Assembly (NCBI RefSeq): GCF_034702125.1
Contig: NC_085875.1
Location: forward strand, 24,702,116 to 24,766,115
DNA: 64,000 nucleotides
From: Engraulis encrasicolus
Taxonomy: Eukaryota; Chordata; Actinopteri; Clupeiformes; Engraulidae
Direction of reading: 5' to 3'
Shown: one piece after another, positions 1 through 11,561 of the stretch
How positions within the stretch are numbered: the stretch's first letter is position 1
Layout: every line of letters begins with the position of its first letter
Position numbers and translations under genes: made by a program
The notes under the pieces: model-generated
Seen by the model: only the letters and a program-made list of their open reading frames with translations
Database searches by the model: none
Told to the model about the DNA's origin: nothing

Positions 1-440
1 CAACCTCCCAATCAAGCTTATTCTTTAATCAATCAATCAGTCTGTCAATTAATCAATCAACAGGTGGTAGATGACTGACAGGTGTCAACCAGTCAATCAA
101 TTAATCTACAGATAGAGTGACTGACTACAAGGACACTGGACATGCACCCAGTATCAGATTTATCACAAATTCACTACATATAACTCAACTGAAACCCTTC
201 CACACTTGTCATGTTTCACGCTGAGGAACTCTATGTCCTATAGGGGTCAACTGGTCAGTAAATCAATCCATCAATCAATCAATCAAAAAATCAATCAATA
301 AACCAATCAACTAATCAATCAATCGACAAAGGGGTATGGCTCATAAAAATACTGGAACTGTCATGCACATCTTGCCACACTTGGAAAGCACCTATCTCTT
401 CATACCTCCTATACAGTACATCTCTGCACATAACCTTAGA
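1..440. repeat. degenerate AATC tetranucleotide tracts
   Basis: Two AATC-rich tracts (about 22-60 and 258-330) are separated by unique AT-rich sequence. The units are interrupted (AATC, AGTC, AATT), so these are old simple repeats. No gene is seen. If the FAM184 exon at 3073-3255 is real, this lies in its first intron or downstream. Confidence 0.7.
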
Positions 441-628
441 GTAGATGACCTAGGCAGGGTGCTGTGACGCAGCACGCTAAGCCCCCCACATTTGGGCTTT
501 CATTGCCCACGGGGACCCCGGTTCGAATCCGGCCAGGGTCATTTCTCGGCCTTACCCCATCTCTCTCTCACTATCGTTTCCTGTCTGTAATAATAAAGGC
601 CAACCCCCCCCCCAAAAAAAAAGAGTAG
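441..628 (+). mobile_element. tRNA-derived SINE
   Basis: The head carries an RNA polymerase III B-box (GGTTCGAATCC, 530-540) as in tRNA genes. A C/T-rich body follows, then a tail reading AATAAAGGCCAACCCC and an A-run. The same body and tail recur in the SINE at 20515-20692, where the tail is AATAAAGTTGACCCC plus A-run, so the two belong to one family. It is not a functional tRNA: the acceptor stem and anticodon arm cannot be formed. Confidence 0.75.
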
Positions 629-1360
629 AAATAAACAGGTAATCTAACCACTACTAAATATTGACTTAATTGCCATACACAACATATCAGAGACAGTCAA
701 ACGGCTTACATACACATGAGCAAAGGCCAATGTGTCTGCTCGCAGGTTCCAGATGTGCACAGAGGATGTGAAAGCTAATCTTTTCAGAGCCCATTGCACT
801 CCATTTTACACGGGTCATCTCTGGTGCAAATAGGAAACGGAAGAAGCCACAGGTAGCATATAATGATGTATTTAGGATTTTGTTCAAGCACCTTATTTAT
901 AAAACAGTATATATTATATTTTATATATTATATGTGATATTATAGGCTATTTATAAGTGTATATAATAGCAATGTCCCCTCATTACATGCACCGTTGAGG
1001 AATGCCAACTTGCTGAGTCGAAAAACAGCAGAATAATTGCACTCTCAGACACTAATCAGAGTGATACAAGATGTTTCTCTTTACTGTGGGAACACTAATA
1101 GATGCTTGCATGTATGTTAATGGGTTGACGCTGTATTTGTGTTATACTAAACATCTTTTCTAGGTTTTTATGGGACCAATACGATTGAAAATATCTAAAA
1201 TGCATATCTATACAACTCCAACACATTCAAATTCCAACACTGCTTAGAGGGGCTCAGGTGCTGAAGACATATCAGTGATGATATCGCCTAAACAAGACAC
1301 CATCAGAGACAAATAGGGAGTGATTCGTCATGATAGACTTTGCATATAATTTTGTGTGCT
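629..1360. other. non-coding, no feature recognised
   Basis: AT-rich sequence, including a TATA/ATAT-rich stretch at about 900-965. Only short ORFs without recognisable similarity occur. Probably intronic to the minus-strand FAM184 gene. Confidence 0.5.
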
Positions 1361-1447
1361 TTCTTCAGTGTGCAACAATGTGACAGTAACTTACTGTACT
1401 TGTTTCAACTGTTACATTGTTACAGTACATTGCAGCACACTGAAGAA
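1361..1447. repeat. 87-nt imperfect hairpin
   Basis: TTCTTCAGTGTGCAACAATG at 1361-1380 pairs with CATTGCAGCACACTGAAGAA at 1428-1447. The pairing continues inward through CAGTAAC/GTTACAGTA, leaving a loop of about 30 nt. The size and shape fit a small foldback element. A microRNA-like precursor is possible but nothing else supports it. Confidence 0.55.
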
Positions 1448-1930
1448 AATGCACAGTGAAACAAGCCTGCAAAAAAACAGAGGTTATGCAAGGTGCGACC
1501 TCTTTGATTCAATTTCTGTCAATCATTTGGGCTCTTGCTGATGTCTTCTCCTAGCTACTGACTTTACATACTGACTGTATAACCTTATGTGAATATACTC
1601 TCTATACAGTATTTATGTTATTTTTCTTTTACTTGTATATTTTCCAATCACATTTTCGATTCCTTTCTTTATGATATCTCTTGTATCATTAGGTTTTTCT
1701 ATACGTTTACTATATTGATGTCATCGGTCATGCATCACCACCGAGACAAATTACATGTCATGTCCATCCCAACACACTTGCCAATAAACATGCTTCTAAT
1801 TTCAATTGTCAGTTGTACCACAGCCCACAAACCGCATCCTCCTTGCATGACTGCTTCAAATGTTTGCATGACCTAAGGTCACGAATGCTCTAACATCACT
1901 TATAACCGAAATATTAAATAATGCATGTTG
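1448..1930. other. non-coding, no feature recognised
   Basis: AT-rich sequence with no splice-flanked coding segment and no repeat family that I recognise. The 95-codon open frame across 1589-1876 has no family resemblance and AT-rich random-like composition. Confidence 0.5.
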
Positions 1931-3072
<1,142 letters not shown>

Positions 3073-3255
3073 CTTTGTTAGTTGTGCTATCTTTTTGCTC
3101 ATTTTCAGATGCAGGTCCTGCGTGTACTCCATGGTCAGGGCAGTCTCGTAAAACACATTCGTCGACGGGGACGGATTATTCCCTAATCCAGCGGTGGAGG
3201 GGGGGTTGCCAGAAGCAGGGCTGTACTGCTGCTGCCAGCCTGCTCCCGTCGCCAT
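3073..3255 (-). CDS. fam184a: FAM184 family protein, first coding exon (partial)
   Basis: Read on the minus strand, ATG at 3255 opens 61 codons ending in K-K-I-A-Q-L-T-K, followed at once by a splice donor (AAG|GTGAGC). The block H-L-K-M-S-K-K-I-A-Q-L-T-K is the conserved N-terminal signature of FAM184A/B, coiled-coil proteins of poorly defined function. The family has an exon boundary after this block, where the next residues are V-I-Y-A-L-N. The start M-A-T-G-A-G-W-Q-Q-Q resembles the FAM184A start (M-A-T-P..W-Q-Q), so I prefer it to the in-frame ATG at 3279. The context GAAGATGG has A at -3 and G at +4. The remaining exons would lie below position 1. The gene is divergent from the synaptotagmin-like gene. 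FAM184B is the alternative paralogue. Copy number in the window is one. Confidence 0.8.
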
Positions 3256-3700
3256 CTTCACATCCAACCGCGCTGTCACAACAGGCAGCGAAGGATGCTT
3301 CTGAAGCGAGGAGGCTACGTTCTGTCCGCAGACATAGTTCTAGTGCCCTGCTGGTAAACGGCTGGTGAGCGTTGTGTCAACCCATGTAACTGCCGTGTAG
3401 GCTAACCGTTGTCCGCACTGCCCTCGTTTCGTTCCCACGCCTCACGCTGCCTTCGTTCCCTCCACAACCACAAACTCTGCTGCTGTACCGCCTCTCCACT
3501 AAACACGGTGGTTGCTCGGTTGCATGTTAGACAGAGGATGCTCAAGTGAGCCGCCCCCTTGATTAATACATAATTTACATTCGGAAGATGAAAAATCTGA
3601 CGAGCGTCCGGAAAGATCACTGGTGGTGATGATGGGTACCCGCTGCCACTGCAGATCTTACGCACTGAATTTGGGGCTGACCAAAATAGCACAACCCTTG
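3256..3700 (-). promoter_or_regulatory. probable FAM184 5' UTR / promoter-proximal region
   Basis: Sequence immediately upstream (minus strand) of the FAM184 start codon is noticeably richer in G+C and CpG than the flanking DNA (for example around 3280-3320 and 3400-3460). That is the pattern of a vertebrate promoter or first exon. No TATA box or transcription start can be fixed from sequence alone. Confidence 0.4.
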
Positions 3701-3831
3701 CACCAGTTTGCGAAAGACACTGAGCGATACAGCCTCGCTATATTCGGAGTCTGACTCTGGGGTAGCGGCTCAGAACCGACGCTCAGGATGCTCTAAATGG
3801 CACTTCGGCGCTCACTACGCATCTTGGTTAA

Positions 3832-3839
3832 TGACGTCA
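3832..3839. promoter_or_regulatory. consensus cAMP response element (CRE)
   Basis: TGACGTCA is the full palindromic CREB/ATF site. It lies 577 bp upstream of the FAM184 start codon, in a GC-rich stretch (GGCCCGGGCCCGG follows at about 3840-3852). Position and composition make a promoter role plausible. An 8-bp palindrome can also occur by chance. Confidence 0.45.
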
Positions 3840-3852
3840 TGGCCCGGGCCCG

Positions 3853-4521
3853 GTGGGACCGAATCCCATAGCCCCCGGGTTGGCTTTGAAAGATCACGTC
3901 TGTCAGATTAGCGCTCTGGCATTTCTGTGACTTTTTATGAAACAGCTGCAGTTATCTTTCTGAGGAAATTCACGGACTGAAAATATGTTATTATTCCCAA
4001 GGCTTCAAGCTTCATATTTTATATGCATAGCCTATATGGCATTGGTTTATTGGATAAGGTATTGGGTAACAAATACTAGTTTGGTAATCTGCGTGTGTCA
4101 CTTATGAATAGTAAATAGTAGGTCTATGATTATGTAAGACAGTCTCGTCAAGTAGAGCTATCTGTAAGGTGCCATCGTCTGGAGAAACCGCAGGACAAAG
4201 AACGTTGGACAAGAAAAAAAAAAAACATTGATCCAGGTTGTTGTAATAGAAGGCCACCTGGTGGTCATTCACCGTAATTTAATAAGCGTGAACTCCAGAA
4301 TACATACACAATTCCTGTGAATTTCTTGGCATGCCTCAAAAAGCACACGACTTCAGCCATTGGAGAAGATCACCCATTGGAGAGTGATTGCCATTGTTCA
4401 TGAATAAGGCCAATACACTTAACAGGCTTTGTAAAATAGGTAGGCCTACACTGCTGTATGTCTACCAGTTCTCTGAAGGTGGCTAGTTCACATTTCAAAA
4501 TTATGTGTGCTTCCTCTAGGC
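3853..4521. other. intergenic, no feature recognised
   Basis: AT-rich intergenic DNA between the two divergent genes. There is an A-run at about 4214-4226 but no ORF, RNA or repeat that I can name. Confidence 0.5.
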
Positions 4522-5657
4522 CAGGGGTCGGGAACCTATGGCTCGCGAGCCACATGTGGCTCTTTTGGGAACTGCATGTGGCTCTCGGACAAACCTGTCA
4601 TTTGTTTACTCAATAAGCCATGAATAATTTTGTTACGGCACTAAATTAAAAATGGACCTACTGAAATCGAAAAGTTAAGATAATATTCAAAATATAAAGT
4701 ATGATCGCGCATTTAATCCATCCCAGGTCCGATCAGCTGAGCCAAGCACAGGCCTTCGACGAAGGCTACTGTACAGATATGAAAAACGCGTTTTTTTATT
4801 GGACAATGCCGTGCCAGCGCTGGGTCGTGTCGTGTGAGATAACATTCCATCCGTAATGCTTTACCTAAAGTTCAGCTGGCTAACGGTTGTATCCAAAACA
4901 AAGAAACTGTTCACGACCGTGCCATTATGATGGCAAATCAAGTGGAGGAAACGCAAGTGAGGGATATAAATGCAGCGCTGTACTTCTCCCTCGATTACAG
5001 GAAGAACTTTTGCTGAATCAACTGACGTAAGTCTTTCCCAGTTTAGTGTGATTGCGAGATAACTGGTGCCACAATGCGAAGGCAAACGTAGGGTTGCCAT
5101 TCGTCCCTTGAAATACGGAATCGCCCTGTAGCCTATTTGGCGGTTAAATCATGCGTTCTGTATTGGGGACGCATGTCGGTAAGGGACGCGCTTTGTAGGG
5201 CATTTTCGCGAATTACTAAAAATAGACATGTCAGCCACATATCAACTGTAAAATGTTAACTATGTCAGCGCGACCAAGATGAGCATCCTGTCTTGAAGTT
5301 CTCTCTCCCTCCCTCCTCCCTCCTCATGCACCTTCCCTGTGTCTGTCTGATGGCTAGAATAGAAGCACCTCCGTCATTCTCATTGCTCATTGGCAACTCC
5401 GATGCATAAAAGATAGAAACTAAAGGTAATGCATGCGCGTGGCTTCTTAAATGCACATCAGCACATCTACAAGTAGTTTTAGTTCTTCTTTCGTAGCTCT
5501 CCCTTCTTGTTCCCAATGCAAGCGTTACTTTTATTCCCTTCTGTGCATGACAATTAGCATTAGAAATAATGGCGAAAATGGTATGGCTCTCACAAAAAAT
5601 ATTTTTTAAAAAATGGGCGTTTATGGCTCTCTCCACCAAAAAGGTTCCCGACCCCTG
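4522..5657. mobile_element. hAT-type DNA transposon, non-autonomous or decayed
   Basis: The ends are inverted repeats: CAGGGGTCGGGAACC at the left and GGTTCCCGACCCCTG at the right. They are bounded by a perfect 8-bp target-site duplication, CTCTAGGC (4514-4521 and 5658-5665). CAGGGG termini and 8-bp duplications are hallmarks of hAT elements (Charlie/Zaphod-like). The GGCTC-rich subterminal repeats (GTGGCTCT) are typical. I see no intact transposase in 1136 bp. Confidence 0.9.
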
Positions 5658-5665
5658 CTCTAGGC

Positions 5666-5830
5666 ACACTGAATTGCCTCAACAATCCAAAATATCAGTG
5701 GTCTAAAAAGGCACTCCAGATGTTTGGCAGCATATTGGATAACGTTAACCACCCATAAGCAGCAAGGAATACATCACTCAGCCAGCTGGAATATTGGCAT
5801 GTTTTACCTAGGGCTACTTATTAATTTATC
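5666..5830. other. intergenic, no feature recognised
   Basis: Unique sequence between the hAT target-site duplication and the TTCA array. Confidence 0.4.
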
Positions 5831-5924
5831 CCTTCATTCATTCCTTCATTCCTTCATTCCTTCATTCCTTCATTCATTCATTCATTCATTCATTCATTCA
5901 TTCGTTCGTTCGTGCATTCATTCA
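5831..5924. repeat. (TTCA)n tetranucleotide repeat
   Basis: About 94 bp of TTCA units with TTCC and TTCG variants. It produces a Ser/His/Phe-rich artefact frame. Confidence 0.93.
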
Positions 5925-7319
5925 TAGGCCTACGTTTAATTTGTGGAGCAAAAGTGCTGTGTGCTGACCAACCCTCTTGCACTGAATCTGTCTGACAGTA
6001 GCAGTAGGCCTATCGTTTACCAAATGTGATAGGCCTACAATAAGGCTGGATGTGCACACCAACTCTCCAAAACTACTAGGCCTATGTTACTATGTTTTAT
6101 CTTCTATGTTGACATGAAAGTGAAAACAGACCATAACACTAAAAAAAACACCAACAGATCATACAGAGCATTAGGTTAAAACACAAGTGACACAATAGGG
6201 AGGTTTTTTAGGCCTACTGAAACTCTTAGGTCCACGCCCTCTGAGCAATTGTATTTGGGGAAGGTGGAGCAGTACTATGTGAATTTAATACCCTCTCACG
6301 TCTTCTGTGTGCAGCCCTGCTAGTCAGATGCGGTTACATTGGGCAACTCTGAAACGTGTTTGTGGCATGCAATGTGAGAGAAGTGGAGTTTTATGGGGAA
6401 GAAGTCTTTGTTTATTGCGCCGCTTATTGTTGCAGACCAAGAATATGATAGCCTATAGGCCTATCGCGACTTCTGGAGCTGACGACTAGATACAGTACGC
6501 ATATAGCCTACATTTATTGCAACCATTGCTGGCACACAAGTAGATAGCCCAATGCCAGGGCATCATAATGGCAATAGTTATCCACCTGACAATCATCCGT
6601 CAACTGGATCAACATCTAATAATTCAAATGTCAGAGGTTCATAATTTACCAACGAGTATTCACAGTGTTTAGATGTGACTAAGAACTAAGAACAAAAACA
6701 AATTAATTTCTGTGGGTGGAGATTGATGTCCATTAGGCTGTCAGAAGAGGCGTAAGAAGAACTCTTTAGAAGTGATTACAAACACAGCGCTCAGCCATTA
6801 TATAACAAAAATAACAAACATGGGCTTGGTTTGTGAGAGCACACATTAGGCTTTTCTCTGGGCGTTTACCAGGGTGATTGTTCAATGATTAACAAAAACA
6901 CGGCTGTGAATCGCCTTGGGTTGCGATGCTTTTGGCTGTCAATGCTGCCACCTTGACAGGCAAGAAGTGAACCCTCTTGGAGTACCCATGCCCTACGCGT
7001 CAAGTGAACACTCAACCAATGAGCTTCAGTGCGTTCCGTTCAGTGAGCGTTCAGATAAAATATACAACTGTCTTCCTCCTAAAAACAAGACAAACCTGTT
7101 GCTCAACCGAGTCCACTGGCCGTGATCACAAGTTTGTTTCTATGACACGCGGTTTTTGGACACGACTTTTTGTGTTGTTGCATAGCATGCTCATCATGAA
7201 CGCGTAACCACAGGGGTGGGTCCAGAAAGGGATTAGTGGGTTCTTGCTCTTGGTGGGGAAAGCGCCTCAGTCCAGTGTAGTACAGCGCCACGGGCAGAAC
7301 AGGTGGACAGCAGGTTAGG
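5925..7319. other. intergenic and probable promoter / 5' UTR of the Slp gene
   Basis: No coding exon is recognised. A short motif, AGGCCTA, recurs at about 5926-6470, and the composition becomes less AT-rich after 6900. The last part (from roughly 7200) directly precedes the Slp start codon and probably includes its 5' UTR. No TATA box is identifiable with confidence. Confidence 0.4.
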
Positions 7320-7447
7320 ATGAAGCCCAGCAGCGACTTCGCCGATCAGCTGGATTTGAGTTTTCTGTCAGCGGAGGAGGAAGCGGCGATCTTAAAAGTT
7401 TTACAGCGAGATGAAAACTTGAGGAAGCAAGACACGGGACGCGTGAG
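7320..7447 (+). CDS. sytl1: Slp exon 1: start codon and SHD1 helix
   Basis: ATG at 7320 (A at -3) begins M-K-P-S-S-D-F-A-D-Q, then the SHD1 core D-L-S-F-L-S-A-E-E-E..I-L-K-V-L-Q-R-D, the Rab27-binding amphipathic helix shared by Slps. The donor is GAG|GTATGC, leaving two bases of an Arg codon (phase 2). Slp starts usually lie only a few residues before D-L-S-F-L; here there are ten extra residues. The exon lies outside the inverted and direct duplicates, so it occurs once. Confidence 0.88.
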
Positions 7448-7909
7448 GTATGCTACTCGTCTCGAGCCACGAATATGGCAAACAAATTCGCCAAAGTCAA
7501 GATAACATCTTGTGGATATTTCTCTGTAAACTTCAAGCTGTCATTTTTCAGTAGATAGCCTGCTGTCGCTCAGACATCCAACCTCATTAGTGTGTGCGTC
7601 GTGTTGTCTGCGCAATTAATCAAAACTAAATCTGACTACATTGCAATGACTTGAACCGGAAAATTAAACGGTTGTCATATGCTACTGTATAATTTTTTCA
7701 CCCTATCTTTAACAAACTGGGTGTAGGCCTATGCCAGTCTCAGATACCCAACAATGAAATTAGAGGAGCTGCAGAAGAGGAAGAAATAGACATAGCTCCA
7801 CACACCATTGTCCTAAAATAAACAAGTTAGTCACAAGACACGTCTGTATGTATGATGGATGGGAAAGGTTTTACGCATGGATCAGGTGCAGCTCACTGTT
7901 CCGTTTCAG

Positions 7910-8055
7910 GCGGCTAAAGGCCAACGCGCCAGACCCCGAGCAGTTGAGGGTGTTGACGGGTGAATGGTTCGAGGACCTCAAAGCCAAACGCTATGGGCAG
8001 CCATGCGACATCACTGCTGTGGTCAAGTGCTCCATGCGGAAGAAAAAGACATCTG
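7910..8055 (+). CDS. sytl1: Slp exon 2: SHD2
   Basis: The acceptor TTTCAG|G completes the Arg codon. The frame then reads R-L-K-A-N-A-P-D-P-E-Q-L-R-V-L-T-G-E-W-F followed by a basic end, C-S-M-R-K-K-K. G-x-W-F is the SHD2 motif that packs on Rab27, and S-M-R-K-K-K is a family-typical basic end. No C-x2-C zinc-finger pairs are present. The donor is CTG|GTAGGT (phase 1). The exon occurs once in the window. Confidence 0.88.
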
Positions 8056-8088
8056 GTAGGTGACCCCGAATCCTCTGTTGTCAGTTGG

Positions 8089-8306
8089 GTACATTCATTC
8101 ATTTGGTGCCAATCTGGTAAGAATGTAGAGTATTGTATTGTTGTTGTCTTTGATATTACTTAGCAGTATCAACGATATCAAACTCTAGCAGTATAAAATG
8201 GTACATTCATTCATTTGGTGCCAATCTGGTAAGAATGTAGAGTATTGTATTGTTGTTGTCTTTGATATTACTTAGCAGTATCAACGATATCAAACTCTAG
8301 CAGTAT
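8089..8306. repeat. 106-bp intronic tandem duplication
   Basis: Two essentially identical units (8089-8194 and 8201-8306, period 112) start just after the exon 2 donor. Each runs from GTACATTCATTC to CTCTAGCAGTAT. The inverted copy of the locus stops inside this repeat, at the N-gap. Confidence 0.93.
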
Positions 8307-8386
8307 CAAATCTACTGTACCCAAGCTGCTGTTTTGAAGTAAATAAACATGGACTTGTGTGCATCCCATCATGCCAACCTCCACAG

Positions 8387-8456
8387 CCCCCAAGATCAAC
8401 CCCTTCATGAACTACACTACACCAGAGGAAGATGACAAGGGAGGTCTCAACTCAAA
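8387..8456 (+). CDS. sytl1: candidate Slp exon 3
   Basis: The acceptor CCACAG|CC gives the phase-1 entry required by exon 2 and an open frame, A-P-K-I-N-P-F-M-N-Y-T-T-P-E-E-D-D-K-G-G. The possible donor AAA|GTACAG would leave phase 2, which does not match the phase-0 entry of the next candidate. Either the donor or an intervening exon is wrong. The composition (acidic, Pro/Asn) is linker-like. A transcript is needed. Confidence 0.45.
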
Positions 8457-8862
8457 GTACAGTAATATTTACACTAATCATCATGCACATCAGTGGGCTG
8501 TTTTACTTAACTGTAGTATGATAATCGCACCCGAGTCACATTATCATTGGCCACATAGTTTTGTTTACTCTAACACAAAATAAATCAGCTTAAATGTGTA
8601 TGTAAATGTGAACTAACTGAGGTCTGTGTTTTGAAAGACATTAGAGATCGCAGCTGTTCACAGATCCTCTGTCTTGAGTAACATGCATGTGCCTGAAACA
8701 GATTTCTGTTATATTTTAGTCAGTTATCCGTCTCTAATCACCCTCCGGCTTTTACTGAAAAGGTTGGTTGATGAGAAACTTTTAATCTAATGCAAAACAT
8801 TTCTCAATTCCAGCACACCTGAAGCGTTTGAAATAATTAATAGTATTTTCCTAACCCATTAG
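8457..8862. other. intron, no feature recognised
   Basis: AT-rich sequence between two candidate exons. I searched it for a linking exon that would repair the phase mismatch and found none convincing. Confidence 0.4.
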
Positions 8863-8905
8863 ACATACCGGGAATACAACGATGAAGATTTCAATCTCAA
8901 TTATG
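8863..8905 (+). CDS. sytl1: candidate Slp micro-exon
   Basis: The acceptor CCATTAG|ACA opens T-Y-R-E-Y-N-D-E-D-F-N-L-N-Y plus one base, with donor ATG|GTGGGT. The phase-1 exit joins exactly to the phase-1 entry of the large linker exon, forming a Glu codon. The peptide is hydrophilic and acidic like the linker. Entry phase 0 is not matched by the preceding candidate, so confidence is limited. Confidence 0.5.
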
Positions 8906-9020
8906 GTGGGTTGACTTTTAGAAAAAAAGACTGCTCTTATATACTTTATGATACTTTGCATACTGTATTTAATGTACTGAAATATGTAAAAGCACATTAT
9001 ACACACATACATGGATTATA

Positions 9021-10649
9021 CAGTTGTGCTCATATGTTTACATACCCCAGCAGAATAAACGCTTTCTTCGCGATTTCTCACAAAATATGAAGGATTACAC
9101 AAAACCTTTTTTTTCACTCATTGCTAGTGACTAGCTTAAGATATGCATTAGCAATATTCTGTGTTTACTCTTTCAAAAGCATGATCACAACCCAAACTAC
9201 CCAAATGACCCTGTTCAAAAGTTTACATACCCTAGTTTCTGATGCTGAATATGGCCCTGTTTAACATCAGGGACCGCTCTAAATTGTTTGTGGTAGTTGT
9301 GGATAAGGCTCTTAATGTTCTCAGATGACAAAACAGCACATTCTTCCTGGCAGAATGGTTGTTTCCTTTAATATCTTTGGGTGTAATGCTGGAACCTCAC
9401 ATTTGAGGTTTCCCCTGAGTGGCTCAATGATGTTGAGATCAGGAGAGTGAGATGGTCGCTCAAAAACCTTCATTTTATTCTTTCTGAAGCTAATGACGGG
9501 TTGATTTGGCTTTCTGTGTCGAAATATTGTCATGTTGGCACCGTTGGAATTTCAATTCAGAAATGCAATATGAGGAGTTTGGTTGGAATCAAGCCAATGG
9601 GCAAGGGAATCATTGCATTGCAATGATCATTGCAAGGGAAATTGTTCAGGAGGCATAGGACAATCAAAAAATAACTTCAGGTGAAATATAGGACAACATG
9701 AAAAAATGTTTTAAACAGGAAAGAGGCACTTGAGGAAAGATGGGCTGTTGGGGGTTGCCAGGAGAAAGCCATTACCACAAAAATGCAAACATGTTATTTT
9801 GCATATGATACACCAAATAGCACAGTGAGAAGCATCAAAATGCCTGTGACAAAGTCATTTGGAAAAATGAGATCAATATGGAACTTTTTTAGGCCACTAT
9901 TAACAGTACCATTTGGAGAACAGTCAATGGAGCCTATGATGAAAGTTACACCATACCCTTCTGTGAAACATGATCATGGACCACTGATTTCATGGGGACA
10001 TTTGAGTTACAAATGCATTATACTTTTGATCCATACTCGCAGAATGATGAATACATTGCCCTGTGAAAAATACTGGAGGAAACTTGACACACATCAGCCT
10101 TGAAACTGCACATGGTCCATTGTTTGGACATGCCAACATGACAATATTTCAACACAGAAAGCCAAATCAACCCGTCACTAGCTTCAGAAAGAATAAAATG
10201 AAGTTTTTGAGCGACCGTCTCACTCTCCTGATCTCAACATCATTGAGCCATTCAGGGGAAACCTCAAATGTGAGGTTCCAGCAAGACACCCAAAAATATT
10301 ATAGGAAACAACCATTCTGCCAGGAAGAATGTGCTGTTTTGTCATCTGAGAACATTAAGAGCCTTATCCACAACTACCACAAACAATTTAGAGCGGTCCC
10401 TGATGTTAAACAGGGCCATATTCAGCATTAGAAACTAGGGTATGTAAACTTTTGAACAGGGTCATTTGGGTAGTTTGGGTTGTGATCATGCTTTTGAAAG
10501 AGTAAACACAGAATATTGCTAATAAATATCTTAAGCTAGTCACTAGCAATGAGTGAAAAAAAAGGTTTTGTGTAATCCTTCATATTTTGTGAGAAATCGC
10601 GAAGAAAGCGTTTATTCTGCTGGGGTATGTAAACATAAGAGCACAACTG
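9021..10649. mobile_element. foldback Tc1/mariner-type element with 520-bp inverted repeats
   Basis: A 1629-bp element flanked by TA, starting CAGTTGTGCTCATATG and ending with the complementary GCACAACTG. The inverted repeats are about 520 bp (9021-9540 and 10131-10649). Each arm carries the C-terminal end of a Tc1 transposase, with S-P-D-L-N-I-I-E (the last catalytic Glu of the DDE triad) readable at about 9400-9530 on the minus strand and, in the corresponding position, on the plus-strand arm. The centre (9541-10130) holds a decayed transposase segment including H-G-P-L-I-S-W-G. No complete transposase remains, so it is non-autonomous. It lies in a Slp intron. Confidence 0.88.
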
Positions 10650-10841
10650 TACTATACATTAAACTACAGTATATGCAGGTCATTTAATGCTGAGGCCAGT
10701 TGTATGTACAGTACAGTACATGCGTAACTGATGCTTCCGCACAGATTGCTGTAAGTGAATACTTTGACTTCCTGATGAGAGCTTGTCAATCAGGGGCTGT
10801 CAATCAAAAGAATGAATGACAGGAGTTATCCTATCTTGCAG
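10650..10841. other. intron end before the linker exon
   Basis: Unique intronic DNA leading to the acceptor TATCTTGCAG|AG at 10840-10841. Confidence 0.6.
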
Positions 10842-11522
10842 AGCCCACCCCCTCTGCTTTCAGTGGTGGCCAGAAATCACCCAGCTACCACCAAGAGGAG
10901 GACGCATGGGGAAGGAGGCAGCCTGCCGGAAAATCCACTAACCCTTTCCTGAGCGCACACACAGTCACCGACACACCTATCAGCACGGCCCCAGCTGCCA
11001 GCCCTCGGCCTGGTAATGATTCACCAGGAGCAAACGAATCGCCTCCTGCCGAGAGCAGCAGCAGCAGGACATTCGCATTCCTGCAGTCGCCTTTCAAGTC
11101 CTCCACCCCTCCCCCCTCCACTAAAGATGTGGACGGCAGCAAGAGGGTGTCCCTACCACCTGCTTTACGCAAAGGGACATCCGTGGAGGACAGCTGGGTG
11201 AAGATATCCGTCGAGCCCAACACGGCGGATCTGAATCAGGGAACAGGTCCGCTGTCTACAGGTACAGGGAGTGTTCGGTATGGGTATGGGGCCGAGGCTG
11301 AAATCGAGCCCCACACGAGCTGCTCGTCGTCTGACTCGGAGGAGTCGCAGGCTGTCCCTCGGACGCCTAGCGAGCCGGTGCTATTGAGCTACAATCCAAA
11401 TGCCTCGGAGGACGAGGAGGAGAACATTCCTCACGTCGTCAGCGCCAGGCCGGTCCCTCGTCAGAGGTCGTTTGCAAAGGGGCCTCGTAACCTTGACCCT
11501 GACCTTGACACTGAAACACCTG

Positions 11523-11561
<39 letters not shown>

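Noticed and set aside
530..540. tRNA gene suggested by a B-box (also 20571-20581 and the copy 3 equivalent)
   Set aside because: No cloverleaf can be formed and the C-run/A-run tail shared with other copies marks a tRNA-derived SINE.
11129..11131. Translation start of a separate 830-residue protein
   Set aside because: The triplet is GTG and the frame is open far upstream to a good splice acceptor at 10840-10841 with correct phase; it is an internal position in an exon.
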